From Planctomonas psychrotolerans (lineage in GTDB: Bacteria > Actinomycetota > Actinomycetes > Actinomycetales > Microbacteriaceae), in the NCBI RefSeq assembly GCF_008642235.1, contig NZ_SJEV01000001.1:372001-436000 (forward strand): a stretch of 64,000 bases of DNA, written 5' to 3'. The translations under genes and the position numbers were made by a program. Under the pieces are notes generated by a model, which saw only the letters and a list, made by a program, of their open reading frames with translations, was not told the origin of the DNA and searched no databases. This document shows, one piece after another, positions 1-9,313 of this stretch (positions are counted from its first letter, which is position 1; the number at the start of each line of letters is the position of its first letter).

Positions 1-1050
1 GAGGAATGCGGTGGTCTCGGCCTCCGTTCCCGCGCTCACCCGGAGGGTGTTCGGGATGCCGACATCGCGGATGAGCACGCCACGGGCGAGCAGCGCCTCG
101 AACGTCGCGGCAGGGTCGGCGACCCCGCCGAACAGCACGAAGTTCGACCAGCTCGGCAGTGGTGCGTAGCCGAGCGCGGGCAACTCCGTGAGGATGCGGT
201 CCCGCTGCGCCTTGATGTCGTCGACCATGGCGAGCATCTGGTCGGAGTGCCGCAAGGCCGCGGTCGCCGCGGCCTGGGTCAACGCGGACAGGTGGTATGG
301 CAGCCGCACCAGTCGGAGCGCATCGGTGATCACGGGTGCGGCGGCGAGATAGCCCACGCGCGCACCGGCGAAGGCGAAGGCCTTGCTCATGGTGCGGGAG
401 ACGAGGAGTCGGTCCCGGCCCTCGAGGAGGGTCAGCGCCGTGGCGTTGCCCTGCGGCAGGAATTCGGCGTACGCCTCGTCCACCACCACGATGCCGTCCG
501 TGGCGTCATAGGCAGCCTCGATGGTCGAAAGACTCACGGGGGTGCCGGTCGGATTGTTCGGCGAGCAGAAGAAGACCACATCGGGCGCGGTGCGGTCGAT
601 CTCGCGAACCGCGGTTTCCGGGGAGATCTCGTACCCCTCGTCGCGTGCGCCCTCCACCCACTGCGTGCCCGTCGCCGAGGCGATGATGGAGTGCATCGAA
701 TAGGTGGGCGGGAAGCCCAGAACCGAGCGACCCGGCCCGCCGAATGCCTGCAGGATCTGCTGAAGCACCTCGTTCGAACCGTTCGCCGCCCACACGTTGT
801 CCCGGGTGAGCCCGTGACCGAGGTAGGTGGCGAGACCGTCGCGCAGCTCGCCGAACTCGCGGTCCGGATACCGATTGATCGTGAGGATCGCCGCGGCGAG
901 CGACGCCACGATGTCGTGGGCCACGCTCTCCGGAACCGGGTGCGTATTCTCGTTGACGTTCAGAGCCACCCGCACGTGGGCCTGCGGCGCGCCGTAGGGT
1001 GTGCGGCCGCGCAGATCGGCGCGAATGGGGAGGTCGTCGAGTGAGGTCAC
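1..1050 (-). CDS. hisC: Histidinol-phosphate aminotransferase (3' end cut by window edge)
   Basis: PLP-dependent fold-type I aminotransferase that converts imidazole-acetol phosphate and glutamate to histidinol phosphate in cytosolic histidine synthesis. 350 codons are present and family members have about 360, so only the last residues are missing. Visible landmarks are NVNENTHPVP near the N-terminus, the SPNNPTG loop, the PLP-lysine motif SRTMSKAF and the C-terminal stretch VSAGTEAET. The GTG start at 1050 has no Shine-Dalgarno, but TAAACT lies exactly 6 nt upstream, which suggests a leaderless transcript. It begins 24 nt after the LysM gene stop on the same strand. Confidence 0.95.
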   Translation of the reverse strand, partial: MTSLDDLPIRADLRGRTPYGAPQAHVRVALNVNENTHPVPESVAHDIVASLAAAILTINRYPDREFGELRDGLATYLGHGLTRDNVWAANGSNEVLQQILQAFGGPGRSVLGFPPTYSMHSIIASATGTQWVEGARDEGYEISPETAVREIDRTAPDVVFFCSPNNPTGTPVSLSTIEAAYDATDGIVVVDEAYAEFLPQGNATALTLLEGRDRLLVSRTMSKAFAFAGARVGYLAAAPVITDALRLVRLPYHLSALTQAAATAALRHSDQMLAMVDDIKAQRDRILTELPALGYAPLPSWSNFVLFGGVADPAATFEALLARGVLIRDVGIPNTLRVSAGTEAETTAFL

Positions 1051-1056
1051 CCAGTG

Positions 1057-1062
1057 AGTTTA
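1057..1062 (-). promoter_or_regulatory. Candidate -10 (TAAACT) of a leaderless hisC transcript
   Basis: TAAACT matches the actinobacterial TAnnnT -10 and ends 6 nt before the hisC GTG, so transcription would start at or next to the start codon. The same arrangement recurs at ten other genes here. Confidence 0.5.
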
Positions 1063-1074
1063 GGGCCGGCCGGC

Positions 1075-1593
1075 TCAGCCGAGGCTGCGCGGCAGCGACA
1101 GCTCCTGACCCGGGAACACGTTCGCGGACGACAGCCGGTTCAGTTCCATGATCGAGGCGATGACGTCTCGGGGATCGGCGGTCGGCGCGACCGCTTCGGC
1201 GATTCCCCACAGCATCTGGCCCGACTCGACGGTGACGGTCTGCAGCGGAATGGTGACCGACTCCCCCGTGGCAACGGCGGGACCGCCATTGAGGGCGATC
1301 ACCAGGCCACTGGCGACGAGCGGGACACTGGCCAGGGTGGTGAGCAGCGCACGGCCACGGCGGGTGATCCGCAACCGGGGCTGCGCGACGACGTCGGCGG
1401 GCGCGGCGATAGAGGCGCGGGCGATCGTCGAGACGGACCGGGACGTCGCCGCGGTTGAGGTGGCGCTCCGAACCGGGCGCGGGGATGCGGACGTGCGTGC
1501 GGCGCGGGGAACCGGTCGTGCGGACGCGGCGATGCGCGTGCGGGGGGTGAAGCGTGACGAGCCGAAAACGTCGGGAACGAGTACTGCGCTCAT
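1075..1593 (-). CDS. LysM-domain envelope protein divergent from lexA (YneA/ChiZ-like position)
   Basis: 172 residues: a basic, Ser/Thr/Arg-rich N-terminal cytoplasmic part, one membrane segment near residues 85-105, and a LysM fold at the C-terminus (SGQMLWGIAEAV, MELNRL, PGQELSLP). LysM binds peptidoglycan. A LysM protein divergent from lexA recalls Bacillus YneA and mycobacterial Rv2719c, which are SOS-induced and slow division; that role here is inferred from position. I chose the ATG at 1593 because AGGAAGG lies about 7 nt upstream; an in-frame ATG 14 codons earlier falls in the leader. Two inverted repeats and a LexA-box-like site lie in the upstream region. Confidence 0.8.
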   Translation of the reverse strand: MSAVLVPDVFGSSRFTPRTRIAASARPVPRAARTSASPRPVRSATSTAATSRSVSTIARASIAAPADVVAQPRLRITRRGRALLTTLASVPLVASGLVIALNGGPAVATGESVTIPLQTVTVESGQMLWGIAEAVAPTADPRDVIASIMELNRLSSANVFPGQELSLPRSLG

Positions 1594-1624
1594 GTGTCGT
1601 GCCTTCCTGTGAAAGGTAATCCAC

Positions 1625-1656
1625 GCATCCGGCACTCGGCCGGGAGTGCCGGATGC
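1625..1656 (-). repeat. Perfect 13-bp inverted repeat in the LysM gene leader
   Basis: Arms 1625-1637 (GCATCCGGCACTC) and 1644-1656 are exact complements around a 6-nt GGCCGG spacer. It starts 31 nt upstream of the LysM ATG. It could form a leader hairpin; no poly-U follows, so it is not a standard terminator. Confidence 0.6.
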
Positions 1657-1661
1657 GAAGA

Positions 1662-1676
1662 TATGTTCCGAACATA
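1662..1676. promoter_or_regulatory. Perfect 7+1+7 palindrome TATGTTC-C-GAACATA
   Basis: The dyad lies between the LysM gene and lexA. It holds GTTC and GAAC half-sites, but in the order and spacing opposite to an actinobacterial LexA box (GAAC, 4 nt, GTTC). It may be a separate operator. Confidence 0.45.
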
Positions 1677-1683
1677 CCTTCGA

Positions 1684-1699
1684 TCGAACGTAGGTTCAA
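1684..1699. promoter_or_regulatory. Candidate LexA (SOS) box
   Basis: TCGAACGTAGGTTCAA matches the actinobacterial LexA operator TCGAAC-N4-GTTCGA at 11 of 12 fixed positions. It lies between lexA and the divergent LysM gene, so it could make lexA autoregulated and the LysM gene SOS-inducible. Confidence 0.7.
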
Positions 1700-1860
1700 C
1701 CTCGAGCACTAATTCGTGGATCTAAATCGCGAAACACTCGAATAGATGTTTGTGAGCATGTACCCCTGCGGATACAGTTCGAGTGTCTGATTGGTACTCA
1801 ATCAGCGACCACCGACATTCCTGCCGGATCGGCACGGACGGACACTAGACAGGGGACTTC

Positions 1861-2541
1861 GTGACCACGGAGAAATCGACCGGCGAACGTGGGACGCGCC
1901 GACGGAAGAGCCTCAGCGACAAGCAGGTCGCCATCATGGAGGTCATCTCCAAGTCCGTGCGGTCCCGCGGTTATCCGCCGAGCATGCGGGAGATCGGCGA
2001 CGCGGTCGGTCTCGCGTCGCTCTCGAGCGTGACGCACCAGCTCAACCAGCTCGAGCTGAGCGGCTACCTGCGGCGCGACCCCAAGCGTCCTCGTGCCCTC
2101 GAGATCCTCATCGATCTGCCGGCGACCGGCCCCGATGTGGACGTCGACAACGTCACGCCCGTCGGAGATGCCGCGATGGTGCCGCTGGTCGGCCGCATCG
2201 CCGCGGGCATCCCCATCACCGCCGACCAGCAGGTCGAGGAGGTATTCCCGCTCCCCCGCCAGCTCGTGGGCAAGGGCGATCTCTTCATCCTGCGCGTGTC
2301 GGGAGACTCGATGATCGACGCGGCCATCTGCGACGGGGACTGGGTGGTCGTCCGCCAGCAGAAGACGGCGGAGAACGGCGACATCGTCGCGGCCATGCTC
2401 GACAACGAGGCGACGGTGAAGGTGTTCCGGCAGCGGGATGGTCACACCTGGCTCCTGCCCCGCAACTCGACCTTCGAGCCCATCCTCGGCGACTACGCCG
2501 AGGTGCTCGGCAAGGTCGTCGCCGTGATGCGCTCGGTCTGA
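1861..2541 (+). CDS. lexA: SOS repressor LexA
   Basis: 226 residues, the usual actinobacterial length. An N-terminal winged helix-turn-helix (about 18-80, [20 protein letters not shown]) is followed by the S24 peptidase domain. The self-cleavage site is Ala115-Gly116 in GRIAAGIP, and the catalytic dyad is Ser150 (SGDSM) with Lys187 (EATVK). Without DNA damage it represses SOS genes; RecA filaments trigger autocleavage. The GTG start is preceded by AGGGGAC at Shine-Dalgarno distance. A candidate LexA box lies 160 nt upstream, and a strong hairpin follows the stop. Confidence 0.97.
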   Translation: MTTEKSTGERGTRRRKSLSDKQVAIMEVISKSVRSRGYPPSMREIGDAVGLASLSSVTHQLNQLELSGYLRRDPKRPRALEILIDLPATGPDVDVDNVTPVGDAAMVPLVGRIAAGIPITADQQVEEVFPLPRQLVGKGDLFILRVSGDSMIDAAICDGDWVVVRQQKTAENGDIVAAMLDNEATVKVFRQRDGHTWLLPRNSTFEPILGDYAEVLGKVVAVMRSV

Positions 2542-2567
2542 GGACGCTCGACCGCACACTCCCACGA

Positions 2568-2606
2568 CGAAGGGCCGCCCACGCGAGTAGCGCGGGCGGC
2601 CCTTCG
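2568..2606. terminator. Bidirectional terminator between lexA and hflX
   Basis: Exact 13-bp arms CGAAGGGCCGCCC (2568-2580) and its complement (2594-2606) around a 13-nt loop, placed between the two convergent stops. Confidence 0.8.
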
Positions 2607-2660
2607 GTCATCCCCACCTTCTGCCGCGCCCGGAGGCGAGGAGAGCGAACGGTGGGGTGG

Positions 2661-4187
2661 TCAGGCCACGGAGGCCCGGTACTCGTCCAGTTGCGCCGCG
2701 AACTCCTCGGTCACGAGGGCGTGGATGCGGGTGCCGTTCTCCTCGTAGTCGGTGCGGAGCACGCGATTGCGGTCGTGCAACAGCGTCACCAGGTCGCCGC
2801 GGTCGAAGGGAAGCAGCACTTCCACCTCGATCGACGGCTTCGGCAGCTGCTCCGCGATGTGGGCCAGCAGCTCATCGATGCCCGCACCGGTCCGTGCCGA
2901 CACGAAGACCGCGGTCGGCTCGAGCCCGCGCAACGCCACGAGATCGTCCCCGGTGGCGAGGTCGCTCTTGTTGAAGACGACGATCTCCGGGATGTGCCGG
3001 GCGTTCACCTCGCCGATCACGTCGCGCACCGTGGCGAGCTGGCTCGCCGGGTCGGGGTGCGACGCGTCGACCACGTGCAGGATGAGGTCGGCGTCCGCGA
3101 CCTCCTCGAGCGTGGACCGGAACGCCTCCACCAACTGGTGCGGGAGATTGCGGACGAAGCCCACCGTGTCGGCGAGCGTGTACAGCTGCCCCTCTGTGGT
3201 CTCGGTCTTGCGCACCGTCGCGTCCAGTGTGGCGAAAAGCGAGTTCTCCACGAGCACGCCCGCCCGGGTGATGCGGTTGAGCAGCGAGGACTTGCCGGCG
3301 TTGGTGTACCCGGCGATGGCGACGGAGGGCACGGAGTTGCGGTCGCGGTTGGCGCGCTTCGCCTCCCGGGCCGGCTTCATCCCCTTGATCTGCTTGCGCA
3401 GCTTCGCCATGCGGGTGTGGATGCGGCGACGGTCGAGCTCGATCTTCGTCTCACCCGGTCCGCGCGATCCCATTCCGGCGCCGGCCCCACCGACCTGGCC
3501 ACCGGCCTGGCGGGACATCGACTCACCCCACCCGCGCAGGCGCGGGAGGAGGTACTCGAGCTGGGCGAGTTCGACCTGCGCCTTACCCTCCCGGCTCTTC
3601 GCGTGCTGGCTGAAGATGTCGAGGATGACGGCGGTGCGGTCGATGACCTTCACCTTCACCACATCCTCCAGGGCGCGCCGCTGGCTCGGGGCGAGCTCGG
3701 TGTCGGCGATCACCGTGTCGGCGCCGAGCGCCGATACGAGGTCGCGCAACTCCTGCGCCTTGCCGCTCCCGAGGAAGGTGCTCGGGTCGGGGTTCGCGCG
3801 CTTCTGCAAGAGCCCGTCGAGGACCTTCGCCCCCGCCGTCTCGGCCAGTGCCGCGAGCTCCCGCAGCGAGTTCTCGGCGTCGACGAGGGTGTGCTGCGCG
3901 TAGATGCCGATGAGCACCACGTTCTCCAGCCGGAGCTGTCGGTACTCGACCTCGGTGACGTCTTCCAGTTCGGTGGAGAGTCCGCCGACGCGGCGCAGGG
4001 CCTGGCGATCCTCCCGGTCGAACTGGTCGCCGTCGGTGCCCTCGCCGAAGCGCTCGTCGGTGTCGGCCTGCAGCGCCTGGGCGGTGCCGGGTCCGAATAG
4101 TGCATAGCCAGACGATCTGGTCTGCGCGCGAGCAAGCACGCGCTCGATCACATCATCTTCGACGTGGTTCGGTGTCTGATCAGTCAT
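2661..4187 (-). CDS. hflX: Ribosome-associated GTPase HflX
   Basis: 508 residues. The N-terminal HflX domain is followed by a G domain with P-loop GYTNAGKSS (about 293-301), G3 DTVGF, G4 NKSD (about 404) and a SAR-type G5. HflX binds 50S subunits and splits stalled or heat-damaged 70S ribosomes in a GTP-dependent way. The ATG at 4187 is preferred over an in-frame codon 19 positions upstream, which would run into the divergent methyltransferase gene. TAGAGT sits 8 nt before the ATG, suggesting an almost leaderless message. Convergent with lexA. Confidence 0.95.
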   Translation of the reverse strand: MTDQTPNHVEDDVIERVLARAQTRSSGYALFGPGTAQALQADTDERFGEGTDGDQFDREDRQALRRVGGLSTELEDVTEVEYRQLRLENVVLIGIYAQHTLVDAENSLRELAALAETAGAKVLDGLLQKRANPDPSTFLGSGKAQELRDLVSALGADTVIADTELAPSQRRALEDVVKVKVIDRTAVILDIFSQHAKSREGKAQVELAQLEYLLPRLRGWGESMSRQAGGQVGGAGAGMGSRGPGETKIELDRRRIHTRMAKLRKQIKGMKPAREAKRANRDRNSVPSVAIAGYTNAGKSSLLNRITRAGVLVENSLFATLDATVRKTETTEGQLYTLADTVGFVRNLPHQLVEAFRSTLEEVADADLILHVVDASHPDPASQLATVRDVIGEVNARHIPEIVVFNKSDLATGDDLVALRGLEPTAVFVSARTGAGIDELLAHIAEQLPKPSIEVEVLLPFDRGDLVTLLHDRNRVLRTDYEENGTRIHALVTEEFAAQLDEYRASVA

Positions 4188-4195
4188 GTGGGTTA

Positions 4196-4201
4196 ACTCT
4201 A
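4196..4201 (-). promoter_or_regulatory. Candidate -10 (TAGAGT) of hflX
   Basis: TAGAGT ends 8 nt before the hflX ATG and no Shine-Dalgarno is visible. It lies back to back with the divergent TATCTT of the methyltransferase gene. Confidence 0.4.
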
Positions 4202-4217
4202 GCCCTTCGTCTTTCGG

Positions 4218-4223
4218 TATCTT
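4218..4223 (+). promoter_or_regulatory. Candidate -10 (TATCTT) of a leaderless methyltransferase transcript
   Basis: TATCTT ends exactly 6 nt before the ATG at 4230, with no Shine-Dalgarno between. Confidence 0.5.
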
Positions 4224-4229
4224 CGGTCT

Positions 4230-4856
4230 ATGGGAGCCGACCATTACTTCACGGCTGCGCCGGAAAGCGAGTCGAAGCTCCGTTCCGTCACGGTGCGGCT
4301 CTCCGGATCGACGTACGAGCTCACCACCGCGAATGGCGTGTTCAGTCCCGAACGCATCGATGCGGGGACCGCTGTGCTCCTACACTCGACTCCTGCCCCG
4401 CCCTCGGGCGGTCACCTTCTCGATCTGGGTTGCGGATGGGGACCCATCAGCCTGACGCTCGCCCTCGAATCTCCGGGGGCCACCGTCTGGGCGGTGGATG
4501 TCAACGAGCGGGCGCTCCAGCTCGTGCGGCTCAACGCGCAGAAGTTGGGCCTTCGCAATGTCAACGCCGTGACGCCGGATAATGTTCCCGCCGAGGTGCG
4601 GTTCGCGACGATCTGGTCGAATCCCCCGATCCGCGTGGGCAAGGCCGAGCTGCACTCGATGCTCGAGCGGTGGCTGCCGCGGCTCGAGGACGACGCCGAC
4701 GCCTGGCTCGTGGTGCAGCGGAACCTCGGGTCCGATTCACTGCATCGCTGGCTGTCCGAAACCCACGGGGAGGTGCTCACGGTGGAGCGCGCCGCCACGA
4801 GCAAGGGCTACCGGGTGCTGCGCGCCCGCCGCACCCCTCGTACCCCCGCCGTCTGA
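4230..4856 (+). CDS. Class I SAM methyltransferase, RsmC-like
   Basis: 208 residues with the MTS small-domain methyltransferase fold. The SAM-binding motif I is LLDLGCGWGP (about 63-72), acidic motif II is AVDVN, and motif IV is SNPPIR. That NPP[FY/I] signature is typical of N-methyltransferases acting on guanine in rRNA (RsmC, 16S G1207). It corresponds to the single-domain actinobacterial RsmC relatives. The target base is inferred, not shown. Divergent from hflX; start chosen by ATG with TATCTT 6 nt upstream. Confidence 0.8.
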   Translation: MGADHYFTAAPESESKLRSVTVRLSGSTYELTTANGVFSPERIDAGTAVLLHSTPAPPSGGHLLDLGCGWGPISLTLALESPGATVWAVDVNERALQLVRLNAQKLGLRNVNAVTPDNVPAEVRFATIWSNPPIRVGKAELHSMLERWLPRLEDDADAWLVVQRNLGSDSLHRWLSETHGEVLTVERAATSKGYRVLRARRTPRTPAV

Positions 4857-5060
4857 CGCCCGCACCTCCCTACGCCTGCCTGCCTGCCCTGCCCCCGCGC
4901 GTCCTTAATGCTCGCGGCACGCCTTACTCACTCGCGGCACCCGCGATGGCGCTTGCCGCGGGTGCCGGATGCGTGCCGCGACCAAAAGAGTGGGCGGGCG
5001 GGTGGCGTCACGCGGTAGGTAGGCGGGCGGCGGGCGGGAGGGGGACGAGGCGGTGCAGCG

Positions 5061-5942
5061 TCAGGGGAGGGCGAGGACTCCGTCGTAGACGAGCTCTGCT
5101 GGCCCGGACAGCGCGACGTGCTCGCCGTCCTCCGCGGCGAACATTCGCACCCCGAGCACTCCCCCGGGGACCTGGACCCGCCACGAGTTCGGCGCACCGG
5201 CTCCGGCCCAGTGCCGCGTGGCCAGGGCCGCAGCCGCTGCTCCCGTGCCGCAGGACAGAGTCTCGCCGCTGCCGCGCTCGTGCACGCGCATCGCGATCGA
5301 GCCGACGCCGTCCGTCACCAGCGGATCGGCCGGCACGACGAACTCCACATTGACTCCGCCCACCACCTCCGGCTCGAGCACCGGGATGAAGCTGAGATCT
5401 GCACTCTCGAGTTCCTCATCGCTCGACAGGGCGACGACCACGTGGGGGTTGCCCACGTCGATGCCGAGTCCTGGGCGGGCGACCTGGAGGTTCTTGGCGC
5501 GGACGAGCGGTTCGCCGCCATCCAGACGCCAGCGTCCGAGGTCGACGGAGAACCCCGATCCGCTGAGCTGCACGTCGCGCACGCCCGCGCGCGTGCCGAT
5601 GGGGAGCGAGTCGCCGCTGCGGAGGGAGACGAGGTCGTTCTCCAGCAGGAACCGGGTGAACACGCGGATGCCATTGCCGCACATCTCGGCCGGTGAGCCG
5701 TCGGCGTTCCAGTAGTCCATGAACCACTCCGCCGACGGCTCCCCGCGGAGTGCCGCTCGCCCCTCGGGGACGTGCTCGGACCGGACCGCTCGGATGGTGC
5801 CATTGGCGCCCACCCCGAAGTGCCGGTCGCAGATCGCGGCGATCTGCGACGGCGAGAGGTCGATCTCCCCGGCGGGATCGGCGAACAGCACGAAGTCGTT
5901 GCCCGTGCCCTGTCCCTTGGTGAACTGGAGGTCGATGGCCAT
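5061..5942 (-). CDS. dapF: Diaminopimelate epimerase
   Basis: 293 residues. PLP-independent racemase that converts LL- to meso-diaminopimelate for lysine and peptidoglycan. The two active-site cysteines are Cys88 ([10 protein letters not shown]) and Cys231 (LSCGTGAA), with GTGND near the N-terminus. The start is ATG at 5942, preceded by GGGCGG and by TAGCAT 6 nt away. The same 16 nt across the start recur at dapB. It follows miaA by 32 nt on the same strand, the common actinobacterial miaA-dapF order. Confidence 0.96.
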   Translation of the reverse strand: MAIDLQFTKGQGTGNDFVLFADPAGEIDLSPSQIAAICDRHFGVGANGTIRAVRSEHVPEGRAALRGEPSAEWFMDYWNADGSPAEMCGNGIRVFTRFLLENDLVSLRSGDSLPIGTRAGVRDVQLSGSGFSVDLGRWRLDGGEPLVRAKNLQVARPGLGIDVGNPHVVVALSSDEELESADLSFIPVLEPEVVGGVNVEFVVPADPLVTDGVGSIAMRVHERGSGETLSCGTGAAAAALATRHWAGAGAPNSWRVQVPGGVLGVRMFAAEDGEHVALSGPAELVYDGVLALP

Positions 5943-5948
5943 CCGCCC

Positions 5949-5954
5949 ATGCTA
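5949..5954 (-). promoter_or_regulatory. Candidate -10 (TAGCAT) of a leaderless dapF transcript
   Basis: TAGCAT-N6-ATG, identical in sequence and spacing to the dapB start region. The intervening GGGCGG could alternatively serve as a weak Shine-Dalgarno. Confidence 0.45.
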
Positions 5955-5974
5955 GACCGAACGCGGAGGCCGGG

Positions 5975-6904
5975 TCAGGGAGCGGCGACGGCCTCCGCGT
6001 GGTCGACGAGGTCGGGGTCGCTGCTGTCGAGCCAGTCGGCGTCGGCATAGCGCCGGAACCAGCTGACCTGACGTCTGGCGTACCGGCGGGTGAGTGCGGC
6101 GCTCTCCGCTATGGCCTCCGCCTCGGTCACCTCCCCGCGCAACTGGCGCACGGCCTGGGAGTAGCCGATGGCGCGACTGGCCGTCACGCCGCGGTCGAGT
6201 CCGAGGGGCAGGAGGGACTGCGCTTCCGCGACGATTCCGTTCCGCCACATGTCGGTCACGCGGGCGTCGAGCCGGACCACCAGCTCGTCGCGCGGCGTGC
6301 GCAGCGCGACGATGCGGGTGGCCCGCCAGTACACGGGCGCCTCCGGGAGCGCCGCGCCGTACGGCTGTCCGGTGAGCTCGATAACCTCGAGCGCACGCAC
6401 CAACCGCCTCGCGTTCGACGGACCGATGGCCGCGGCCGCGGCGGGATCGAGGGAGCGCAGGGTGCGGTGCAGCATCCCGGGACCCTCCCGCTCCAACCGC
6501 TCTTCGAGCGCACGGCGCACGTCCGGGTCGGTGCCGGGGAACTGGAAGTCGAAGATGACCGACGAGACGTACAGACCGGAGCCGCCGACGAGGATCGGCA
6601 CGGCACCGCGCCGCTGGATGTCGTCGATCACGGCTCTCGCGTCCACCTGGTACCGAGCCACGGTGGCCTCGTCGGTGACGTCGAGCACGTCGAGAAGATG
6701 GTGCGGCACGCCGCGCCGCTCGCCGACGGGCAGCTTCGCCGTTCCAATATCCATGCCGCGGTACTGCTGCATGGCATCGGCATTGACGATCTCCACCGCC
6801 CGTCCCCGGTGCGCCAGCCGCTCGGCGAGGTCGAGCGAAAGTCCGCTCTTGCCGGTGCCGGTCGCCCCGACGATCGCGAGGATGGGGGTGGTGCCGGAAC
6901 TCAG
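5975..6904 (-). CDS. miaA: tRNA dimethylallyltransferase, apparently starting at CTG
   Basis: Transfers a dimethylallyl group to A37 of tRNAs reading U-initial codons; MiaB then methylthiolates the same base. P-loop GATGTGKS lies at about residues 13-20 and the DxxQ-type active-site segment is [12 protein letters not shown]. In this frame no ATG, GTG or TTG precedes the P-loop except an ATG 69 codons upstream, deep inside miaB. CTG at 6904 overlaps the miaB stop as CTGA and gives 309 residues, the normal MiaA length. The start is therefore inferred to be CTG with translational coupling. Confidence 0.88.
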   Translation of the reverse strand: MSSGTTPILAIVGATGTGKSGLSLDLAERLAHRGRAVEIVNADAMQQYRGMDIGTAKLPVGERRGVPHHLLDVLDVTDEATVARYQVDARAVIDDIQRRGAVPILVGGSGLYVSSVIFDFQFPGTDPDVRRALEERLEREGPGMLHRTLRSLDPAAAAAIGPSNARRLVRALEVIELTGQPYGAALPEAPVYWRATRIVALRTPRDELVVRLDARVTDMWRNGIVAEAQSLLPLGLDRGVTASRAIGYSQAVRQLRGEVTEAEAIAESAALTRRYARRQVSWFRRYADADWLDSSDPDLVDHAEAVAAP

Positions 6905-8616
6905 CGCTGACCGTCCTGCGAGTCGTAGATCGGCACGGTGGCGACGGATGTCGATGCGCCGGGCGTCGAACCGTTCGACGACGGGCCGCCGACGCGGAGG
7001 GTGGGCAGCCCGAGACTCACCCGGACCGGTCCACCGGTGCCGTCGCCTGCCGACGCCGAGCCGGCGCCCGGGGACGGAACTCCGCAGGACTCCGCCTGCG
7101 CGCGATCCCACGCATCCCCGGCGCGGGTGCGGCGCACGCGGAGCGGGGCGCCGTCGGCGGAGTCGGCCAGGAGGTGGAAGGGTGCCGCTCGGGTGATGTC
7201 GACCGTGACCACGTCCCCGGGGCGGGGCTCGGCAGATCCGGGCGGCACGTCGAAGTGCACGAGCCGGGAGTCCTCCGCGCGACCGGTGAGGCGGTGGGTC
7301 TCGGAATCCTTCCGACCCTCCGTGGTGACGAGCACGTTCACCCTGCGGCCCACGAGCTTGGCGTTCCCCTCTCCGGAGATGCGGTCCTGCACGGCGACGA
7401 GTCGCTCGTAGCGCTCCTGCACGACCGCCTTCGGGACCTGGTCGGCCATGGTCGCCGCGGGCGTCCCGGGCCGGATGGAGTACTGGAACGTGAACGCCGA
7501 CGCGAAGCGGGCCAGTTCGACCACGCGGAGCGTGTCCTCGAAGTCCTCCTCGGTCTCCCCCGGGAATCCGACGATGATGTCCGTGCTGATGGCGGCGTCG
7601 GGGATGCGCGCCCGCACCCGGTCGAGAATTCCGAGGAACTTCTCCGACCGATAGGACCGGCGCATCGACTTGAGGATGCGGTCCGAGCCGGACTGCAACG
7701 GCATGTGCAGTTGCGGCATCACCGAGGGCGTCTCCGCCATGGCGTCGATCACGTCGTCGGTGAACGCGGCGGGATGGGGGCTGGTGAAACGGATGCGTTC
7801 GAGTCCGTCGATGGTGCCCGCGGCACGGAGCAGCTTGCCGAACGCCTGCCGGTCACCGAATTCGACACCGTAGGAGTTGACGTTCTGGCCCAGCAGGGTG
7901 ACCTCGAGAGCCCCGTCGTCGACGAGCGCCTGGACCTCCGCGAGGATCTCCCCCGGGCGCCGGTCCTTCTCCTTGCCCCGCAGCGCGGGCACGATGCAGA
8001 AGGTGCAGGTGTTGTTGCAGCCGACGGAGATGGACACCCAGCCGCTGTAGGTGGAGTCCCGCTTGGTGGGCAGCGTGGACGGGAAGACGTCGAGCGATTC
8101 CAGAATCTCGAGCTGCGCCTCGTCGTTGTGCCGCGCTCGCTCGAGGAGGCTCGGCAGCGATCCCATGTTGTGCGTGCCGAAGACCACGTCGACCCACGGC
8201 GCCCGGTCGAGGATGACGTTCTTGTCCTTCTGCGCGAGGCAGCCGCCGACGGCGATCTGCATGCCGTCATGCCGCTTCTTGACCGACGCGAGGTGTCCGA
8301 GATTGCCGTACAGCTTGTTGTCCGCGTTCTCGCGCACGGCGCACGTGTTGATGACCACGACGTCCGCCTCGGCGCCGTCGGCGGGCACGTATCCCGCCGC
8401 CTCGAGGGAGCCGCTCAGTCGCTCCGAGTCGTGCACGTTCATCTGGCAGCCGAAGGTGCGTACCTCGTACGTGCGCTGCCGTCCATCCGGGTCGATTGCG
8501 GCGACCGATGCGGATACGGCGGGAGCGGATAGCGGAGGCGTGTGCAGCGACGCCGTGGACGACGGGGCCGCGGAGACCGGCAGCGGGGAAGCGGACGACG
8601 GAGTGAGCGTGCTCAT
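6901..8616 (-). CDS. miaB: tRNA-2-methylthio-N6-dimethylallyladenosine synthase
   Basis: 571 residues. Radical-SAM methylthiotransferase that completes the ms2i6A37 modification started by MiaA. The N-terminal UPF0004 domain supplies Cys57 (FGCQMN), Cys92 (NTCAV) and Cys126 (GGC) for the auxiliary Fe-S cluster. The radical-SAM motif CNNTCTFC gives Cys200, 204 and 207, and a TRAM domain lies near 430-500. The C-terminal 70 residues are a Gly/Pro/Ser-rich extension beyond the family core. Start ATG 8616 follows TACACT by 9 nt and has little Shine-Dalgarno. It overlaps miaA by 4 nt. Confidence 0.95.
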   Translation of the reverse strand: MSTLTPSSASPLPVSAAPSSTASLHTPPLSAPAVSASVAAIDPDGRQRTYEVRTFGCQMNVHDSERLSGSLEAAGYVPADGAEADVVVINTCAVRENADNKLYGNLGHLASVKKRHDGMQIAVGGCLAQKDKNVILDRAPWVDVVFGTHNMGSLPSLLERARHNDEAQLEILESLDVFPSTLPTKRDSTYSGWVSISVGCNNTCTFCIVPALRGKEKDRRPGEILAEVQALVDDGALEVTLLGQNVNSYGVEFGDRQAFGKLLRAAGTIDGLERIRFTSPHPAAFTDDVIDAMAETPSVMPQLHMPLQSGSDRILKSMRRSYRSEKFLGILDRVRARIPDAAISTDIIVGFPGETEEDFEDTLRVVELARFASAFTFQYSIRPGTPAATMADQVPKAVVQERYERLVAVQDRISGEGNAKLVGRRVNVLVTTEGRKDSETHRLTGRAEDSRLVHFDVPPGSAEPRPGDVVTVDITRAAPFHLLADSADGAPLRVRRTRAGDAWDRAQAESCGVPSPGAGSASAGDGTGGPVRVSLGLPTLRVGGPSSNGSTPGASTSVATVPIYDSQDGQR

Positions 8617-8671
8617 GGTGGATCCAGTGTAGGTCGCGCTCCGGTGGGTCCCGGTCGGCACGGCGCTCGGG

Positions 8672-9313
8672 TCAGCGGAAGCGGACCGACGAGGAACCGG
8701 ACGGTCGACCCGATCGACCGGTTTTGCCCGGAAGATCGGCCAACGCCGCCTTGGTGACCTCGCGCACGATCGAGGACGAGTAGCCGCGGCGCATCATGTA
8801 GGCGTTCAGCCTGCGCTCGGCAGTGGCCGCGTCGAGCCCGGTCAGCTGCCCGGCGCGCTTGATAGCCACTTCGGTGGCACGGGCGAGTTCGTCGTCGTCA
8901 TCGATCCCCGACACGGCCTCGGCGATGATGCGGGGATCGATCTTCCGACGCGCGAGCTCCTGGGACACCGCGTTGCGCCCCAGTCCTTTGCGCTCGTGAT
9001 GCGTTCGCACGAGCGCTTCGGCGAGGTCCGCGTCGTCGAGGAAGCCCGCACGCTCGAGCCGGTCGAGCTCGGCCTCGATCTCGTCGTCCTCGAAGTCCCG
9101 CTCCGCGAGGAAGCTGTGCACCTCCGAGCGGGACATGCCGCGCCGCGCCAACGCACGCGTCGCCGCTGCCGACGCGGCATGGGCGCGCTCCTCGGGCGAT
9201 TCCACGTCCTCGGCTGCCGAACCGGCGCCGGACTCGTGGAACACGCCGGGGAGATAGGTCACGGGAGCGAGGGAGTCCTCGTTCCGGTCGCTTTCGGGCG
9301 GAAAACTCACCAT
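8672..9313 (-). CDS. recX: RecA regulator RecX
   Basis: 213 residues with an acidic N-terminal extension, then RecX three-helix repeats ([57 protein letters not shown]). RecX caps or disassembles RecA filaments and limits recombinase activity. It starts 28 nt downstream of recA. A 14-bp inverted repeat brackets the start codon and may mask the ribosome site, keeping RecX below RecA. Confidence 0.93.
   Translation of the reverse strand: MVSFPPESDRNEDSLAPVTYLPGVFHESGAGSAAEDVESPEERAHAASAAATRALARRGMSRSEVHSFLAERDFEDDEIEAELDRLERAGFLDDADLAEALVRTHHERKGLGRNAVSQELARRKIDPRIIAEAVSGIDDDDELARATEVAIKRAGQLTGLDAATAERRLNAYMMRRGYSSSIVREVTKAALADLPGKTGRSGRPSGSSSVRFR

Noticed and set aside
6902-7111. miaA starting at the in-frame ATG at 7111
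   Set aside because: It would overlap miaB by about 210 nt and add 69 Arg-rich residues with no family similarity.
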